Source: Tetragenococcus halophilus subsp. halophilus DSM 20339 | Lineage (GTDB): Bacteria > Bacillota > Bacilli > Lactobacillales > Enterococcaceae | Length of the DNA: 64,000 nt | NCBI RefSeq assembly: GCF_003841405.1 | Contig: NZ_PXYA01000001.1 | Location: 558,001 to 622,000 of the forward strand | Direction of reading: 5' to 3' | Shown here: piece after piece, positions 31,973 to 40,834 of the stretch | How positions within the stretch are numbered: position 1 is the stretch's first letter | Layout of the letters: each line of letters begins with the position of its first letter | Program-made: the position numbers and the translations under genes | Notes under the pieces: generated by a model | The model's database searches: none | What the model was told of the DNA's origin: nothing | What the model saw: the letters and a program-made list of their open reading frames with translations, nothing else

Positions 31973-33475
31973 TTATGATTTACCTACGTCAGAGGCTTCT
32001 TTACTTTTTGTAAAACTTTTAATTGGCCATTGATCGTTTATAAATTGGCTGTTTGGTGAAAGTGCCGATTTTTGTTTCAAACCTGTACGCCAGAATAACC
32101 AAAGAATTCCTAGCGTCAAAACAACACCTAAAGTATAAGATAATGGCGTGAGTCCCATCTGTAAGCCAATCGGTTCGCTAATGATATAGACGATACAAGC
32201 ATACAGCATTAAAGCCCCAGGAATAAAGGTAACGAAATAATTTCTTTCTTTCAAAAAGAGATAACGAGTAGAAACCAATAATGAGATCACCGCAGTTACC
32301 TGGTTAGCCCAGTTAAAATAGCGCCAAAGGATATTAAAATCAATTTGTGTAAGCACAAATGAAATGGCGAATAAAGGAACAGCAACCATTAAAATCTTTT
32401 TGATCTTATCTTGTTTCATGCCAATATAATCCGCCAAAATTGTTCGGCAACTTCTAAATGCTGATAAACCAGAAGAGATCGGAAGAACAATGACACCAAT
32501 AATTGCAATTGTTCCTACAACATTCCCAAGCAAGTTAATAGAAACTTCATTTACAACAGCAGAAGGTGTACCTGCATTGATCATACCGTTTAATGTTTGC
32601 CCATCAAACAACGTCATCGAAGCTGCTGCCCAAATCATCGCGATGACACCTTCGCCTATCATCATACCGTAGAAAGTAAAGCGTCCTTCTTTTTCCCCTT
32701 CAGTCGTACGTGAAACCATAGGTGCTTGTGTAGCATGGAAGCCAGACAGAGCCCCACAAGAAATCGTGAAGAAAAGTGCTGGAAAAATAGCTGTTCCTTC
32801 AGGATGAAAATTATTCATTGTTTGTACGTTTATATTAGGAATACTATAACCACTAAATAATAAACTTACACCTATAGCAGCAGTACTGATAATTAAAATT
32901 GCGCCAAAAATAGGGAAAACTTTTCCTAACGCCTTATCAATTGGCAATACCGTTGATATCAAATAGTAAATAAATATTAATACTGTAATAATACCCACAG
33001 TCATCCAACTTGGCGTGATATCTGCAATTAAATTGGCGGGTGAAGATACAAACACCGTAGCAACAAGTAGTAAAAGTAACATGGCAAAAATATTTACAAT
33101 GTGTTTAACTGGCTTGCCTAAATATTTACTAGCCAACTCTGGTAAATGCGCACCGTTATTACGTAATGAAATCATACCTATCATATAGTCGTGAACGCCG
33201 CCAGCAAATATACAACCTAAAACAATCCATAAATAAGCAACCGGACCATAAAGCGCACCCATAATCGGACCAAAGATAGGACCTGTACCTGCAATATTTA
33301 ATAATTCAATGATGGCGTTTTTAGATTTTGACATAGGAACAAAATCATAACCATCGCGTAATGCTTTAGCTGGTGTCACGCGGTCAGGTTTGATTTGAAA
33401 GTTTTTTTCTATATAAGAACCATAGAAAATGTACCCAAGAATTAATAACCCTATTCCACCTAATAATGTTATCAA
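31973..33475 (-). CDS. cstA: CstA family transporter (carbon starvation protein A), probable pyruvate or peptide permease
   Basis: 500 residues with some fifteen hydrophobic segments. Family markers include the N-terminal SKNAIIELLNIAGTGPIFGPIMGALYGP, GGVHDYMIGMISLRNNGAHLPELASKYLG, and SCGALSGFHATQAPMVSRTTE. CstA was first described as a peptide transporter. The relatives BtsT/YjiY are pyruvate:H+ symporters induced by a LytS/LytTR pair. This gene lies directly downstream of such a pair, so pyruvate uptake is the best inference. The start is TTG 33475 with GGAGGG upstream; an ATG four bases earlier is out of frame. Confidence 0.92.
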   Translation of the reverse strand: MITLLGGIGLLILGYIFYGSYIEKNFQIKPDRVTPAKALRDGYDFVPMSKSKNAIIELLNIAGTGPIFGPIMGALYGPVAYLWIVLGCIFAGGVHDYMIGMISLRNNGAHLPELASKYLGKPVKHIVNIFAMLLLLLVATVFVSSPANLIADITPSWMTVGIITVLIFIYYLISTVLPIDKALGKVFPIFGAILIISTAAIGVSLLFSGYSIPNINVQTMNNFHPEGTAIFPALFFTISCGALSGFHATQAPMVSRTTEGEKEGRFTFYGMMIGEGVIAMIWAAASMTLFDGQTLNGMINAGTPSAVVNEVSINLLGNVVGTIAIIGVIVLPISSGLSAFRSCRTILADYIGMKQDKIKKILMVAVPLFAISFVLTQIDFNILWRYFNWANQVTAVISLLVSTRYLFLKERNYFVTFIPGALMLYACIVYIISEPIGLQMGLTPLSYTLGVVLTLGILWLFWRTGLKQKSALSPNSQFINDQWPIKSFTKSKEASDVGKS

Positions 33476-33507
33476 TCATTTTCCCTCCTCATTTATTTAA
33501 TAAAATA

Positions 33508-33543
33508 AGTATAAAACATGAAAGAGAAAATAAATCGTTTTCA
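33508..33543 (-). promoter_or_regulatory. cstA promoter with overlapping CcpA (cre) candidate
   Basis: -10 TATACT (33508-33513) with a poor -35 (GATTTA, 33531-33536), as expected for an activated promoter. TGAAAACGATTTAT (33543-33530 on the minus strand) fits cre TGWAANCGNTNWCA at 12 of 14 positions and covers the -35. Immediately upstream, TCCGTTGTG matches 8 of 9 positions of the LytTR-domain half-site pattern. Both sites are predictions. Confidence 0.45.
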
Positions 33544-33554
33544 CAACGGAATGA

Positions 33555-33586
33555 CAAAAAAGCAGGTCAACTTACACACCTGCTTT
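33555..33586 (-). terminator. Intrinsic terminator after the LytTR regulator gene
   Basis: 9-bp stem AAAGCAGGT / ACCTGCTTT with a 10-base loop, followed by TTTTTTG on the minus strand. It separates the two-component genes from cstA, so cstA needs its own promoter. Confidence 0.8.
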
Positions 33587-33622
33587 ACTCAGATACATAT
33601 ATAAGTGTTTTTGAGAAAATTT

Positions 33623-34351
33623 TCACAACCCTAGCCTTTCTTTGAAACTTTTGATATAGGACCGACTCACAGGAATTTTCAGTTGATCTGTGATCGTTAA
33701 CTGATAGGTATGGTTGAACCAAGGTTGAATCTCGTGAATAGCATCAATTTTAACGATAAAGGAACGATGGACTCGCATAAAACTTTCATCATCTAACTTC
33801 TGCTGCCAATAAGTTAAAGATGATTGTGTATGATAAGTTTTATCCTTAGTATAAATCTTTGTTATGCCTTTTGAGGCTTCCAGAGCCAAAATATCAGCCA
33901 TATTTACCATAATAATCCGATCTTCATCCTGAATAGGTAGATTCTGTTTGGCTTGACTTTGTTCTTTTGTGACAAAAGATAAATGCTGCGATTGACCACT
34001 TTGGCGGACACGATCGACTGCTTCTTGTACTCTTTCTAGTTCAAAGGGCTTTAAGATATAATCCCTTGCGTTTTTTTCAAAAGCTTCAATAGCATATTCA
34101 TCGTAAGCCGTAGCAAAAACAACGAATGGTGGATGAGGCATTTGTTTTATTTTATCTGCTAATTCTAAACCCGATTCATTCGTTAATTGAATATCGAGAA
34201 ATGCCAAATCAATGGTCGTAGTCAGCAAAATTTCTAAGGCTTCTTGTACTGTGCTTACTTCCATAATAGAAGCAACGCCTTCACACTGCTTTAATAAATA
34301 TTTTAACTCATTACGAGCTAAAGCTTCATCATCTACTAATAAAATGTACAT
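33623..34351 (-). CDS. LytTR family response regulator
   Basis: 242 residues: a receiver domain (1-120) with the acidic pair DD at 7-8, phospho-acceptor Asp53 in LAFLDIQL and Lys in DYILKPFELERV, then a LytTR DNA-binding domain from about 140 (ILALEASKGITKIYTKDKTYHTQSSLTYWQQKL...MRVHRSFIVKIDAI). It starts at the base right after the sensor kinase stop. By homology it activates a membrane-protein gene; the adjacent cstA is the obvious target. It could equally be called lytR/lytT/btsR; exact orthology is not decided. Confidence 0.92.
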   Translation of the reverse strand: MYILLVDDEALARNELKYLLKQCEGVASIMEVSTVQEALEILLTTTIDLAFLDIQLTNESGLELADKIKQMPHPPFVVFATAYDEYAIEAFEKNARDYILKPFELERVQEAVDRVRQSGQSQHLSFVTKEQSQAKQNLPIQDEDRIIMVNMADILALEASKGITKIYTKDKTYHTQSSLTYWQQKLDDESFMRVHRSFIVKIDAIHEIQPWFNHTYQLTITDQLKIPVSRSYIKSFKERLGL

Positions 34352-36100
34352 TCAATCACTCTCTTTTTTCATAGGTATTAGACAAGATACAAGTGTCCCT
34401 TCTTGACTGGAGTCAAATGTAAGACAAGCTTTTTCTCCAAATAAGCTTACGAGTCGCCGATTTAAATTTTCTAAAGCAGAGCCTGTCCCTTTTTGAGAAG
34501 AAATCACCTCTTTACCTAGTTGTTGAACAATATTATCTGGCAAGCCCGTGCCATTATCTTGTACTTGAATATTTACACCATCTTCCTTTTTAGATATATT
34601 AATCCAAACATGATTATCCGTTTTTCTTGAACGAAACGCGTGCTTAAAAGCGTTTTCCACTAAGATTTGCACGATAAATGGCGGCACAACAATTTTCTCC
34701 AACCCTTCCTCTATCTCAAGATGGACGGTATAACGATCTGGAAAACGTGCTTGTTCTAAAAGTTGATAAGATTTTACCTGCTCGAGCTCTTTTTCTAAAG
34801 GAATAAGATTTTTACGTGCTCCTTGTAAGTTTGAACGGAAAAACTGGCTCAACTGTATCAATAGTTTTCTTGCTTTTTCACTATCCACGCGAATCAGCGC
34901 TGATATGGTATTGATGGCATTAAAAAAGAAATGCGGATTTACTTGCGCTTGCAAAGATTTTATTTCCGCATCTTGTAAAAGCCTAGCTTGGACCTCTGCT
35001 TCTCCTAACTCGATTTGACTAGAAAAAATATTGCCTAAACCTACAGCTAATTGTCGCTCAACAAATGTTAGTTCTTCAGCATCTGTGAAATACAGCTTCA
35101 ACGTCCCCACAATCCCCCTTGCAGTTTTTAGAGGGATGACAATTGCCGCTTCAAGCAAACAACCAGGCACATCACAACCAATTTCTGCATGAGAATGTGC
35201 TTCGTTAATTTCTCCTGTGTATAAAACATCATGAGACAAGTCTGTAATTATTTTATGAGAAGGAAGGTGATGATCACTTCCTACACCTACATGCGCAAGA
35301 ATTTGTTCTTTATCGGTAATACTGACCGCAGAAACTTTCATAAATTTTTTTATAATTTCCGCCGCTTTTTTACAAGATTGTTCATCTAAACCAGAACGAA
35401 AATAAGGAAGCGTAGCATTAGCTAGCTCCAACACATCGTGAGTTTGAATTGCTTTTGCTTGTAACTCTTGTCTTTGTGCCGTATGAATAATAGACAGAAA
35501 AACCGCCACGCCAAAACTGTTGATTAATGTCATAGGTAAAATAATAGAACGAACTAATTGCCAAGCACCGGTAAATGAACTACTAAATAAAAGAATACAA
35601 GCCATCTGAATCATTTCTACGCCTGCTCCCATTAGTGCACCTTTTGCGGGTAGCGGAAAGCTTTCTTTTTTAATAAATTTTTGTCCATACAAACCAGCTG
35701 CTAGGCCGATAAACAAAGAAGAAAAAACATAGACTTGCGGATCGATCCCTCCCTGATAGAAACGTACAATACCTGAAATAGCACCTACTGCAATACCTAC
35801 GATTGGACCACCAGTTATTCCGGAGATGCCAATTGTGAGTGTTCTAGTATTAACTGAAGAAGCTTGCTCGGATAATTTTGCTAATAAAATGTTTGAAGAA
35901 ACTTCTCCGTTCTGTATTTCAATACCACTAAAATTAGAAATAATCGCGAACAAACCAAAAATCAGAATAAGTAGCGCTTGCGTGGACCACTTCTTGCGAT
36001 TGGTTAATCTTTGTTTGAAAGAAGGCATATTTAATAATAAATAAGCGATCAGTATAATAAGACCCACACGTTCAAAAAGCAAAATAAATAAGGAAAACAT
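34352..36100 (-). CDS. LytS family sensor histidine kinase
   Basis: 582 residues: six or so membrane helices at the N-terminus of the 5TM-LYT type (NTRTLTIGISGITGGPIVGIAVGAISGIVRFYQGG), a GAF domain around 225-365, and a HisKA_7-like kinase with phospho-acceptor His390 in LQAQVNPHFFFNAINTISALIR. The ATPase N and G boxes are in VQILVENAFKHAF and VQDNGTGLPDN. ATG with AGGAGGT upstream. LytS/BtsS/YpdA-type kinases sense extracellular pyruvate or membrane state. Its pairing with a LytTR regulator and cstA favours pyruvate sensing here (inference). Confidence 0.93.
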   Translation of the reverse strand: MFSLFILLFERVGLIILIAYLLLNMPSFKQRLTNRKKWSTQALLILIFGLFAIISNFSGIEIQNGEVSSNILLAKLSEQASSVNTRTLTIGISGITGGPIVGIAVGAISGIVRFYQGGIDPQVYVFSSLFIGLAAGLYGQKFIKKESFPLPAKGALMGAGVEMIQMACILLFSSSFTGAWQLVRSIILPMTLINSFGVAVFLSIIHTAQRQELQAKAIQTHDVLELANATLPYFRSGLDEQSCKKAAEIIKKFMKVSAVSITDKEQILAHVGVGSDHHLPSHKIITDLSHDVLYTGEINEAHSHAEIGCDVPGCLLEAAIVIPLKTARGIVGTLKLYFTDAEELTFVERQLAVGLGNIFSSQIELGEAEVQARLLQDAEIKSLQAQVNPHFFFNAINTISALIRVDSEKARKLLIQLSQFFRSNLQGARKNLIPLEKELEQVKSYQLLEQARFPDRYTVHLEIEEGLEKIVVPPFIVQILVENAFKHAFRSRKTDNHVWINISKKEDGVNIQVQDNGTGLPDNIVQQLGKEVISSQKGTGSALENLNRRLVSLFGEKACLTFDSSQEGTLVSCLIPMKKESD

Positions 36101-36281
36101 TTTTACCTCCTGTTCACTTTCTTTATTATATTAATTATAGTGCTTCAGACGACTTGCGTCTATGCCCCTAATCTTTTTCTTACTAACTACTTAAGGGCGC
36201 TTTTAATGAGCTTAATTAGCATTTATTTAAAACACAAGTCGCAATCGTAATCAGATCTTATACAAAACTTAACGATACACA

Positions 36282-36320
36282 AATAGATACCCTTTTGACC
36301 AAGCAAAAAGGGTATCTATT
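36282..36320 (-). terminator. Intrinsic terminator after the TIM-barrel gene
   Basis: 15-bp stem AATAGATACCCTTTT / AAAAGGGTATCTATT with an approximately 9-base loop, beginning 17 bases beyond the stop at 36337. Confidence 0.75.
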
Positions 36321-36336
36321 TTCATCATACTTTAAA

Positions 36337-37029
36337 TCAATATAACTTTTTATATTTTTCTAATTCTTGTTGTCGATATAGATCCATCTTTTTACTGAAC
36401 AATTCCCCATTAGAAGGCGGCGTATAAGTAATTGCATTAGCTCCGGCTTGAATAGTCGCCCGAATACTTTCATCTGTTGGACCGCCAGTAGCCATAATCG
36501 GCAATTCTGGATAGAGTTTACGAAAATAAGCGACAACTTCTGGCGTGTTCCTTCCAGCGCTGATGTTAATAATTTTTACACCACTTTCCAGCTTTTCTTC
36601 TATCAAAGAATAAGCGCTAGTCACAGTACAAACAACTGGAATATCGACAATTTTACAAACCTCCTCTACCGTATCAACTGGCGTGGGGCCATTCAGCACC
36701 ACACCTATAGACCCCTGTGATTCTGCAAAAAGACTCATATAGTTGGCTCTGATACCTTGTGTTAAACCACCACCAACACCGGAGAAAACAGGGATATCAG
36801 CTGCCTCAATAATACTTTTTGTAATCGCTGGGTGGGGGGTAAAAGGATAAACTGCAATTACAGCATTAGCGTTCGTATTGCGAATAATCGCAATATCTGT
36901 TGTATAAATAATCGATCGAATTTTCTTACCAAAAACAATAATCCCGCTTGCCTCTTGAATCGCTTCAGGTACTTTCACAATATCTTTTCTCAATTCAGTA
37001 GTGATATTGGGGATAAATTGATCGCTCAT
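36337..37029 (-). CDS. Conserved TIM-barrel-like protein of unknown function
   Basis: 230 residues with repeated beta-alpha units and phosphate-binding-like segments at the C-terminus (PIMATGGPTDESIRATIQAGANAITYTPPS), as in phosphate-binding TIM barrels. Other conserved stretches are IPVFSGVGGGLTQGIRANYMSLFAESQGSIGVVLNGPTPVD and GVKIINISAGRNTPEVVAYFRKLYPELP. Related proteins in lactic acid bacteria are often labelled 'hydrolase' without evidence. It follows the wall-hydrolase genes on the same strand (15 bp after the GH73 gene), so may be co-transcribed. No function is assigned. Confidence 0.6.
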   Translation of the reverse strand: MSDQFIPNITTELRKDIVKVPEAIQEASGIIVFGKKIRSIIYTTDIAIIRNTNANAVIAVYPFTPHPAITKSIIEAADIPVFSGVGGGLTQGIRANYMSLFAESQGSIGVVLNGPTPVDTVEEVCKIVDIPVVCTVTSAYSLIEEKLESGVKIINISAGRNTPEVVAYFRKLYPELPIMATGGPTDESIRATIQAGANAITYTPPSNGELFSKKMDLYRQQELEKYKKLY

Positions 37030-37044
37030 TTTAAACCAACTCCT

Positions 37045-37653
37045 CTAGTCATATTGGTCTAACTGATAGGTTTCAATCACTTCGATGACTTTATCAGCAT
37101 AACCAGGATCTGTCGCATAGCCATCTTCTTGTAATGCTTCAGCAGCTTCTTGATAATTTTGCGCTGTTAATACAGCTTCATATTTTTGCGGATTCCAGTC
37201 AACACCGTTTACAAATAACATCGTATGATCATCCATAGAATCTTCCCAAGAATGATATACACGAAAGTCTCCTTCGATAGTGATCCATTGCTCATTTACA
37301 TACTCTTTTGTTTCAAGATTCACCTTGTTTTGGTTTCCATAGGCTTTGATGCCAAATAAATTATTATACTCATGAGCTAATTGACTACTTCCCCAGTTAG
37401 ATTCCAATGCTGCTTGGCTGATAATAATACTAGGGAGAATACCATATCCTTCTTGTAATTCTTCTGCATGTGGGCGTAGACGGTCAATAAACTCCTGTTT
37501 TGTCATATCCTCATTTTCCTGATGAACAAGTGGGCTATTATTGTTCACAGGGTCTGATAAACTCATCAAGGAAAAAACAAACCCTACTAAAATCAAGAGA
37601 AAACCCACAATTATCGCGGGCATTTTAAGTTGATTTTTCTTCTTTCTTGCCAT
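37045..37653 (-). CDS. Membrane-anchored glucosaminidase-domain (GH73) wall hydrolase
   Basis: About 202 residues: basic N-terminus, one membrane helix, then a GH73 domain with the catalytic Glu in IISQAALESNWGSSQLAHEYNNLFGIKA and the family closing YATDPGYADKVIEVIETYQL. It would cleave GlcNAc-beta-1,4-MurNAc bonds outside the membrane. The start is taken as ATG 37653 (MARKKKNQ) with AGTAGG upstream; an in-frame ATG at 37671 lies inside the preceding carboxypeptidase gene. The catalytic domain is single, without LysM repeats, so it is a small anchored enzyme. Confidence 0.85.
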   Translation of the reverse strand: MARKKKNQLKMPAIIVGFLLILVGFVFSLMSLSDPVNNNSPLVHQENEDMTKQEFIDRLRPHAEELQEGYGILPSIIISQAALESNWGSSQLAHEYNNLFGIKAYGNQNKVNLETKEYVNEQWITIEGDFRVYHSWEDSMDDHTMLFVNGVDWNPQKYEAVLTAQNYQEAAEALQEDGYATDPGYADKVIEVIETYQLDQYD

Positions 37654-37660
37654 ACACAAC

Positions 37661-38446
37661 CTACTTTTCATTTAATTGATCAAGATATTCTTCTAACGTC
37701 AGCTCGTGTTCTTCTATATATTTGGCGTTCTTTTTACCGACATAACGAAAATGCCAGGGTTCATAACTAATCTTAGTGATTTCTTCTTTGCCTTTAGGGT
37801 AACGTAAAATAAATCCATAGTCACTTGCATGATCAGCTAACCATTTAGCGCTGTCTTCTTTACCAAAATCTTCAGACAAAACCTCATCTGAATAGGATTG
37901 TTGCCAATTTTCATCTACAATGTCCAAAGCCAGACCCGTGTGATGTTCACTATGTTTAGGTTCAGTAGAGGTTTCTTTTGTTTTAGCTTCTGCCTCTTTT
38001 TCATCCATTCCCTGATTTTCAAACTGTGCAACACGTGTATCAAAAACTTGTTTTTGATAGTCTATCGAACGATAAGCTGAAATAATAACCAAAGGATAAC
38101 CTGCTTCTTGTGCAGCTTCACTAAACTCTTGATAAGGTTCTATCACTCGTTTGTCCAATTGCATGTTTGTATTTGGAATATCTGCGATTTTATCAGCGGA
38201 GATGTCTTTTTCTAAAGCATCATCTGGACCCACTAAAATAAGCGACCAATCGTCAACTGAAGAATCAGGCAAGTCATCATTTTTACTGTTTTGTGTTTGA
38301 CCTTCCTCAGTTTTACTAGTTGAATCTTTTGCAACAGTTTCTTGTTCGCCAGGTTCTTCAAATGGTTTTGTTACAAAGCGATTAATACCATAGATTAAAA
38401 AAACAACAACGATACTCAATATAATGATTTTTAAATAACGCTTCAA
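37661..38446 (-). CDS. D-alanyl-D-alanine carboxypeptidase, VanY/LdcB (M15B) family
   Basis: 261 residues: membrane anchor (7-25), an acidic Ser/Thr-rich linker, and an M15B peptidase domain with zinc motifs SEHHTGLALDI (SxHxxGxAxD) and EPWHFRYVG, and the substrate-binding YRSIDYQKQVFD. It trims the terminal D-Ala or tetrapeptide of peptidoglycan. It stands at the head of a three-gene wall-related run with GH73 and the TIM-barrel protein. No vancomycin-resistance cluster is present, so this is the housekeeping type. Confidence 0.9.
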   Translation of the reverse strand: MKRYLKIIILSIVVVFLIYGINRFVTKPFEEPGEQETVAKDSTSKTEEGQTQNSKNDDLPDSSVDDWSLILVGPDDALEKDISADKIADIPNTNMQLDKRVIEPYQEFSEAAQEAGYPLVIISAYRSIDYQKQVFDTRVAQFENQGMDEKEAEAKTKETSTEPKHSEHHTGLALDIVDENWQQSYSDEVLSEDFGKEDSAKWLADHASDYGFILRYPKGKEEITKISYEPWHFRYVGKKNAKYIEEHELTLEEYLDQLNEK

Positions 38447-38469
38447 AAAAGTTAGACACCTCCTTACTA

Positions 38470-38982
38470 TTAAGAATTATAAGTTTCTTCTAATTTATCA
38501 TTTACCCAATCTAATAACGCAACTTGTTCATTATCGATCTGTTGTTGAATATAAGCGGGTAAACGGAAATTGATAATATCATCAAAACCCCACTCACCAT
38601 AATGAATAGTCACCCGCATGTCAAGATACTGTCCATAATTATTTTCTTCTTTTGTATCGAGAATTTCCACCGTCGCAAGACCGATATTGAGCCATTGTCT
38701 TGCAATCTTAGTTTTCATGCGACGAAATTCAGAAACAGCAATCATTCTTTTTTCCGGATAAATAATGGTTTGGCGCAAGACTTTTTGCAGTAACATCCAC
38801 TCATAGTCACTAAAAAGATTTTTGATTTTTTGCATTTCTTCAGGAGATAAATTACCTCGACCTTTTTTCCAATTTTGCCATCTATAGGGTGAAACGCCTA
38901 AGCGGTCTTCATAAAACGCTTCTTCAGAACCATAATTTTCAATAATTGTACTAATGATCAAATCAATATATATATCATTCAT
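38470..38982 (-). CDS. Conserved hypothetical protein with possible N-terminal HTH
   Basis: 170 residues. The N-terminal 65 residues (STIIENYGSEEAFYEDRLGVSPYRWQNWKKGRGNLSPEEMQKIKNLF) look like a helix-turn-helix of the XRE kind by pattern only. The C-terminal half has a beta-rich region (YLDMRVTIHYGEWGFDDIINFRLP). I do not recognise the family. It lies 23 bp upstream of the VanY-type gene and may be in its operon. It is divergent from the oxidoreductase gene at 39119. Confidence 0.6.
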   Translation of the reverse strand: MNDIYIDLIISTIIENYGSEEAFYEDRLGVSPYRWQNWKKGRGNLSPEEMQKIKNLFSDYEWMLLQKVLRQTIIYPEKRMIAVSEFRRMKTKIARQWLNIGLATVEILDTKEENNYGQYLDMRVTIHYGEWGFDDIINFRLPAYIQQQIDNEQVALLDWVNDKLEETYNS

Positions 38983-39049
38983 TGTAAATTCCTCCTATTC
39001 ATATTTTACTGAAAATATCCCATAAATAAAAACTTTTTATTCTAACATT

Positions 39050-39079
39050 TAGTCAATTTTATCATCTATCTGTTATACT
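39050..39079 (+). promoter_or_regulatory. Probable promoter of the Gfo/Idh/MocA oxidoreductase gene
   Basis: Extended -10 TGTTATACT (39071-39079) with a weak -35 (TAGTCA) about 18 bases upstream, 40 bases ahead of the ATG. Confidence 0.4.
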
Positions 39080-39118
39080 AGGTAATAAAATGAAAAAATG
39101 TAAATAAGGAGAGATAAT

Positions 39119-40072
39119 ATGCAAAATTATCAATGGGGAATCATAGGAACAGGAGATATCGCCCATCAATTTGCTAAAAACTTTAAAAGTACAGAAAGTA
39201 GTATCACAGGCGTTGCTGCTAGAGATTTTGAAAAAACAAAAGCCTTTGCAAAAGAGTATTCAGTCTCTAGTGCTTACGAAACAGTTGAAGAAATGTTAGA
39301 TAATCCAGACATTAATATGGTATATATCGCAGTGCCAAATAATATCCATCACTACTATATCACAAAAGCTTTACAAAAAGAAAAGCATGTTTTATGTGAA
39401 AAAGCAATGACAATGACTAGCGCTGAACTACAAGAAGAAACAGACCTGGCAAATGAAAATAACCTCGTTTTACAAGAAGCAATGACAATTTTTAATATGC
39501 CATTATACCAAAAATTAAAAGAAATCGCCGACTCAGGTGAACTAGGAAAATTAAAAATGATCCAAGCGCCTTTTGGTAGTTACAAAGAGCCAAATCCTAA
39601 CAATCGTTTCTTTAACCCAGATTTAGCTGGAGGCGCTTTATTAGATATAGGTACTTATGCTGTTTCTTTTGCCCGTTTTTTCCTAAGTTCAGCGCCCACT
39701 GTAACATATAGCGAAATGATTCCTTTTGAAACGGGTGTAGATGAAGCGTCGATGACAATTTTGAAAAATGACCATAACGAAATGGCTTCTGTAAATCTGT
39801 CTTTCCAAGCAAAAATGCCTAAAAAGGGAATTATTGCTTATGAAAAAGGATATATTACGATTGACGAGTATCCTAGAGCTGAACAAGCTGAAATTACCTA
39901 TCGCACGGGGGAAACGCAAACCGTTGAAGCTGGAAACGCAAAAGATGCCTTAAATTATGAAGTACAAAATATGATAGACACTATTAAGGGAAATGAGAAT
40001 ACAACACTTCCACTGACAACTGACGTTATTCAAGTCTTAGATGAAATGCGTAGTTTTTGGGAAGCTCAATAA
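39119..40072 (+). CDS. Gfo/Idh/MocA family oxidoreductase
   Basis: 317 residues: Rossmann NAD(P) motif GIIGTGDIAHQFAKNF (7-22), then the substrate domain with GGALLDIGTYAVSFARFF. The catalytic-lysine motif, usually EKP, reads EKA at 94-96 (CEKAMTMT); Lys95 is retained. Such enzymes oxidise or reduce sugars, inositols or similar; the substrate cannot be told. It has its own promoter and runs opposite to most neighbours. ATG with AAGGAGAG upstream. Confidence 0.88.
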   Translation: MQNYQWGIIGTGDIAHQFAKNFKSTESSITGVAARDFEKTKAFAKEYSVSSAYETVEEMLDNPDINMVYIAVPNNIHHYYITKALQKEKHVLCEKAMTMTSAELQEETDLANENNLVLQEAMTIFNMPLYQKLKEIADSGELGKLKMIQAPFGSYKEPNPNNRFFNPDLAGGALLDIGTYAVSFARFFLSSAPTVTYSEMIPFETGVDEASMTILKNDHNEMASVNLSFQAKMPKKGIIAYEKGYITIDEYPRAEQAEITYRTGETQTVEAGNAKDALNYEVQNMIDTIKGNENTTLPLTTDVIQVLDEMRSFWEAQ

Positions 40073-40110
40073 ACCAAAGCTCCAGGAATTTCCCTGGGGT
40101 TTCTCGTATT
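40071..40110 (+). terminator. Probable terminator after the oxidoreductase gene
   Basis: Paired segments AAACC...CCAGG / CCTGG-GGTTT (10 pairs with a 6-base internal bulge), followed by a T-rich tract, starting at the stop codon. Confidence 0.4.
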
Positions 40111-40197
40111 TTCTTTTTGCTATTTATCCATTGTCTAGCACTGGAAAAAATACCTAAAATTGAGTAAAATATGTTTATAGGGAGGAGCACCAATACT

Positions 40198-40803
40198 ATG
40201 CATATCGGTATCGGTCGGTTTAGGCTTGGAATGAGGACATTCAAAACTGCTTTATCTGTGGTAGTGTGTGTTTTGCTTTTTCATGTTCTTGGTCGGGATA
40301 ATCCGTTGATCGCAACAATCGCAGCTGTTGTTTCTTTGCGGCAAGATATGACATCGACTGTTAGTATAGGAAAAGAACGTATTTTAGGTAATACAGTGGG
40401 CAGTGTTGCTGCTATGATTTATCTTGTGGTACAACACTTTTTCCCACACACATTGTTTTTACGGCTAGTCTTGTTACCTATATTAGTCGCTATAGTGGTT
40501 ATTTTTCAAGATGGAATTGACAACAATTCTGGCATCATTACCGGTATTGCTACTTTTATCTTGATTACCTTAAGTACACCTCAAGCAGAATCAGTTATTG
40601 TAGCGCTCGATCGGATTGTTGATACCTTTATTGGCGTTGGCGTTGCTATCTTTTTAAATATTGTTATAAAGCCACCAGAAACAGAAGAACAAAGAGAAAT
40701 AGAAAACGACTTAACAAAGTTAAAAGAACAAGAACAAGCGTTGCAAAATGAATTATCGCAAATACATGACAGAATAAAGGATGAGGAAAAAAAAGACAAG
40801 TGA
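40198..40803 (+). CDS. FUSC/aromatic acid exporter (ArAE)-like membrane protein
   Basis: About 201 residues: N-terminal RLGMRTFKTALSVVVCVLLFHVLGRDNPLIATIAAVVSLRQDMTSTVSIGKERILGNTVGSVAAMIYL, typical of the FUSC/DUF939 N-terminal domain, with five or six membrane segments, then a charged coiled-coil tail. The start at ATG 40198 has GGGAGGAG upstream; an earlier in-frame ATG (40171) precedes that site. Likely an exporter; the substrate is unknown. It converges on nagA. Confidence 0.8.
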   Translation: MHIGIGRFRLGMRTFKTALSVVVCVLLFHVLGRDNPLIATIAAVVSLRQDMTSTVSIGKERILGNTVGSVAAMIYLVVQHFFPHTLFLRLVLLPILVAIVVIFQDGIDNNSGIITGIATFILITLSTPQAESVIVALDRIVDTFIGVGVAIFLNIVIKPPETEEQREIENDLTKLKEQEQALQNELSQIHDRIKDEEKKDK

Positions 40804-40827
40804 AGCAAAAACTCACTTGTCTTTTTT
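40791..40827. terminator. Bidirectional terminator between the exporter gene and nagA
   Basis: 13-bp stem AAAAGACAAGTGA / TCACTTGTCTTTT with a 9-base loop. The left arm contains the exporter stop codon; T-runs are present on both strands. Confidence 0.85.
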
Positions 40828-40834
40828 ATTGAAT

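Noticed and set aside
37661-38446. Vancomycin-resistance vanY
   Set aside because: No vanHAX, vanRS or other resistance genes nearby; the protein is a standard housekeeping M15B carboxypeptidase.
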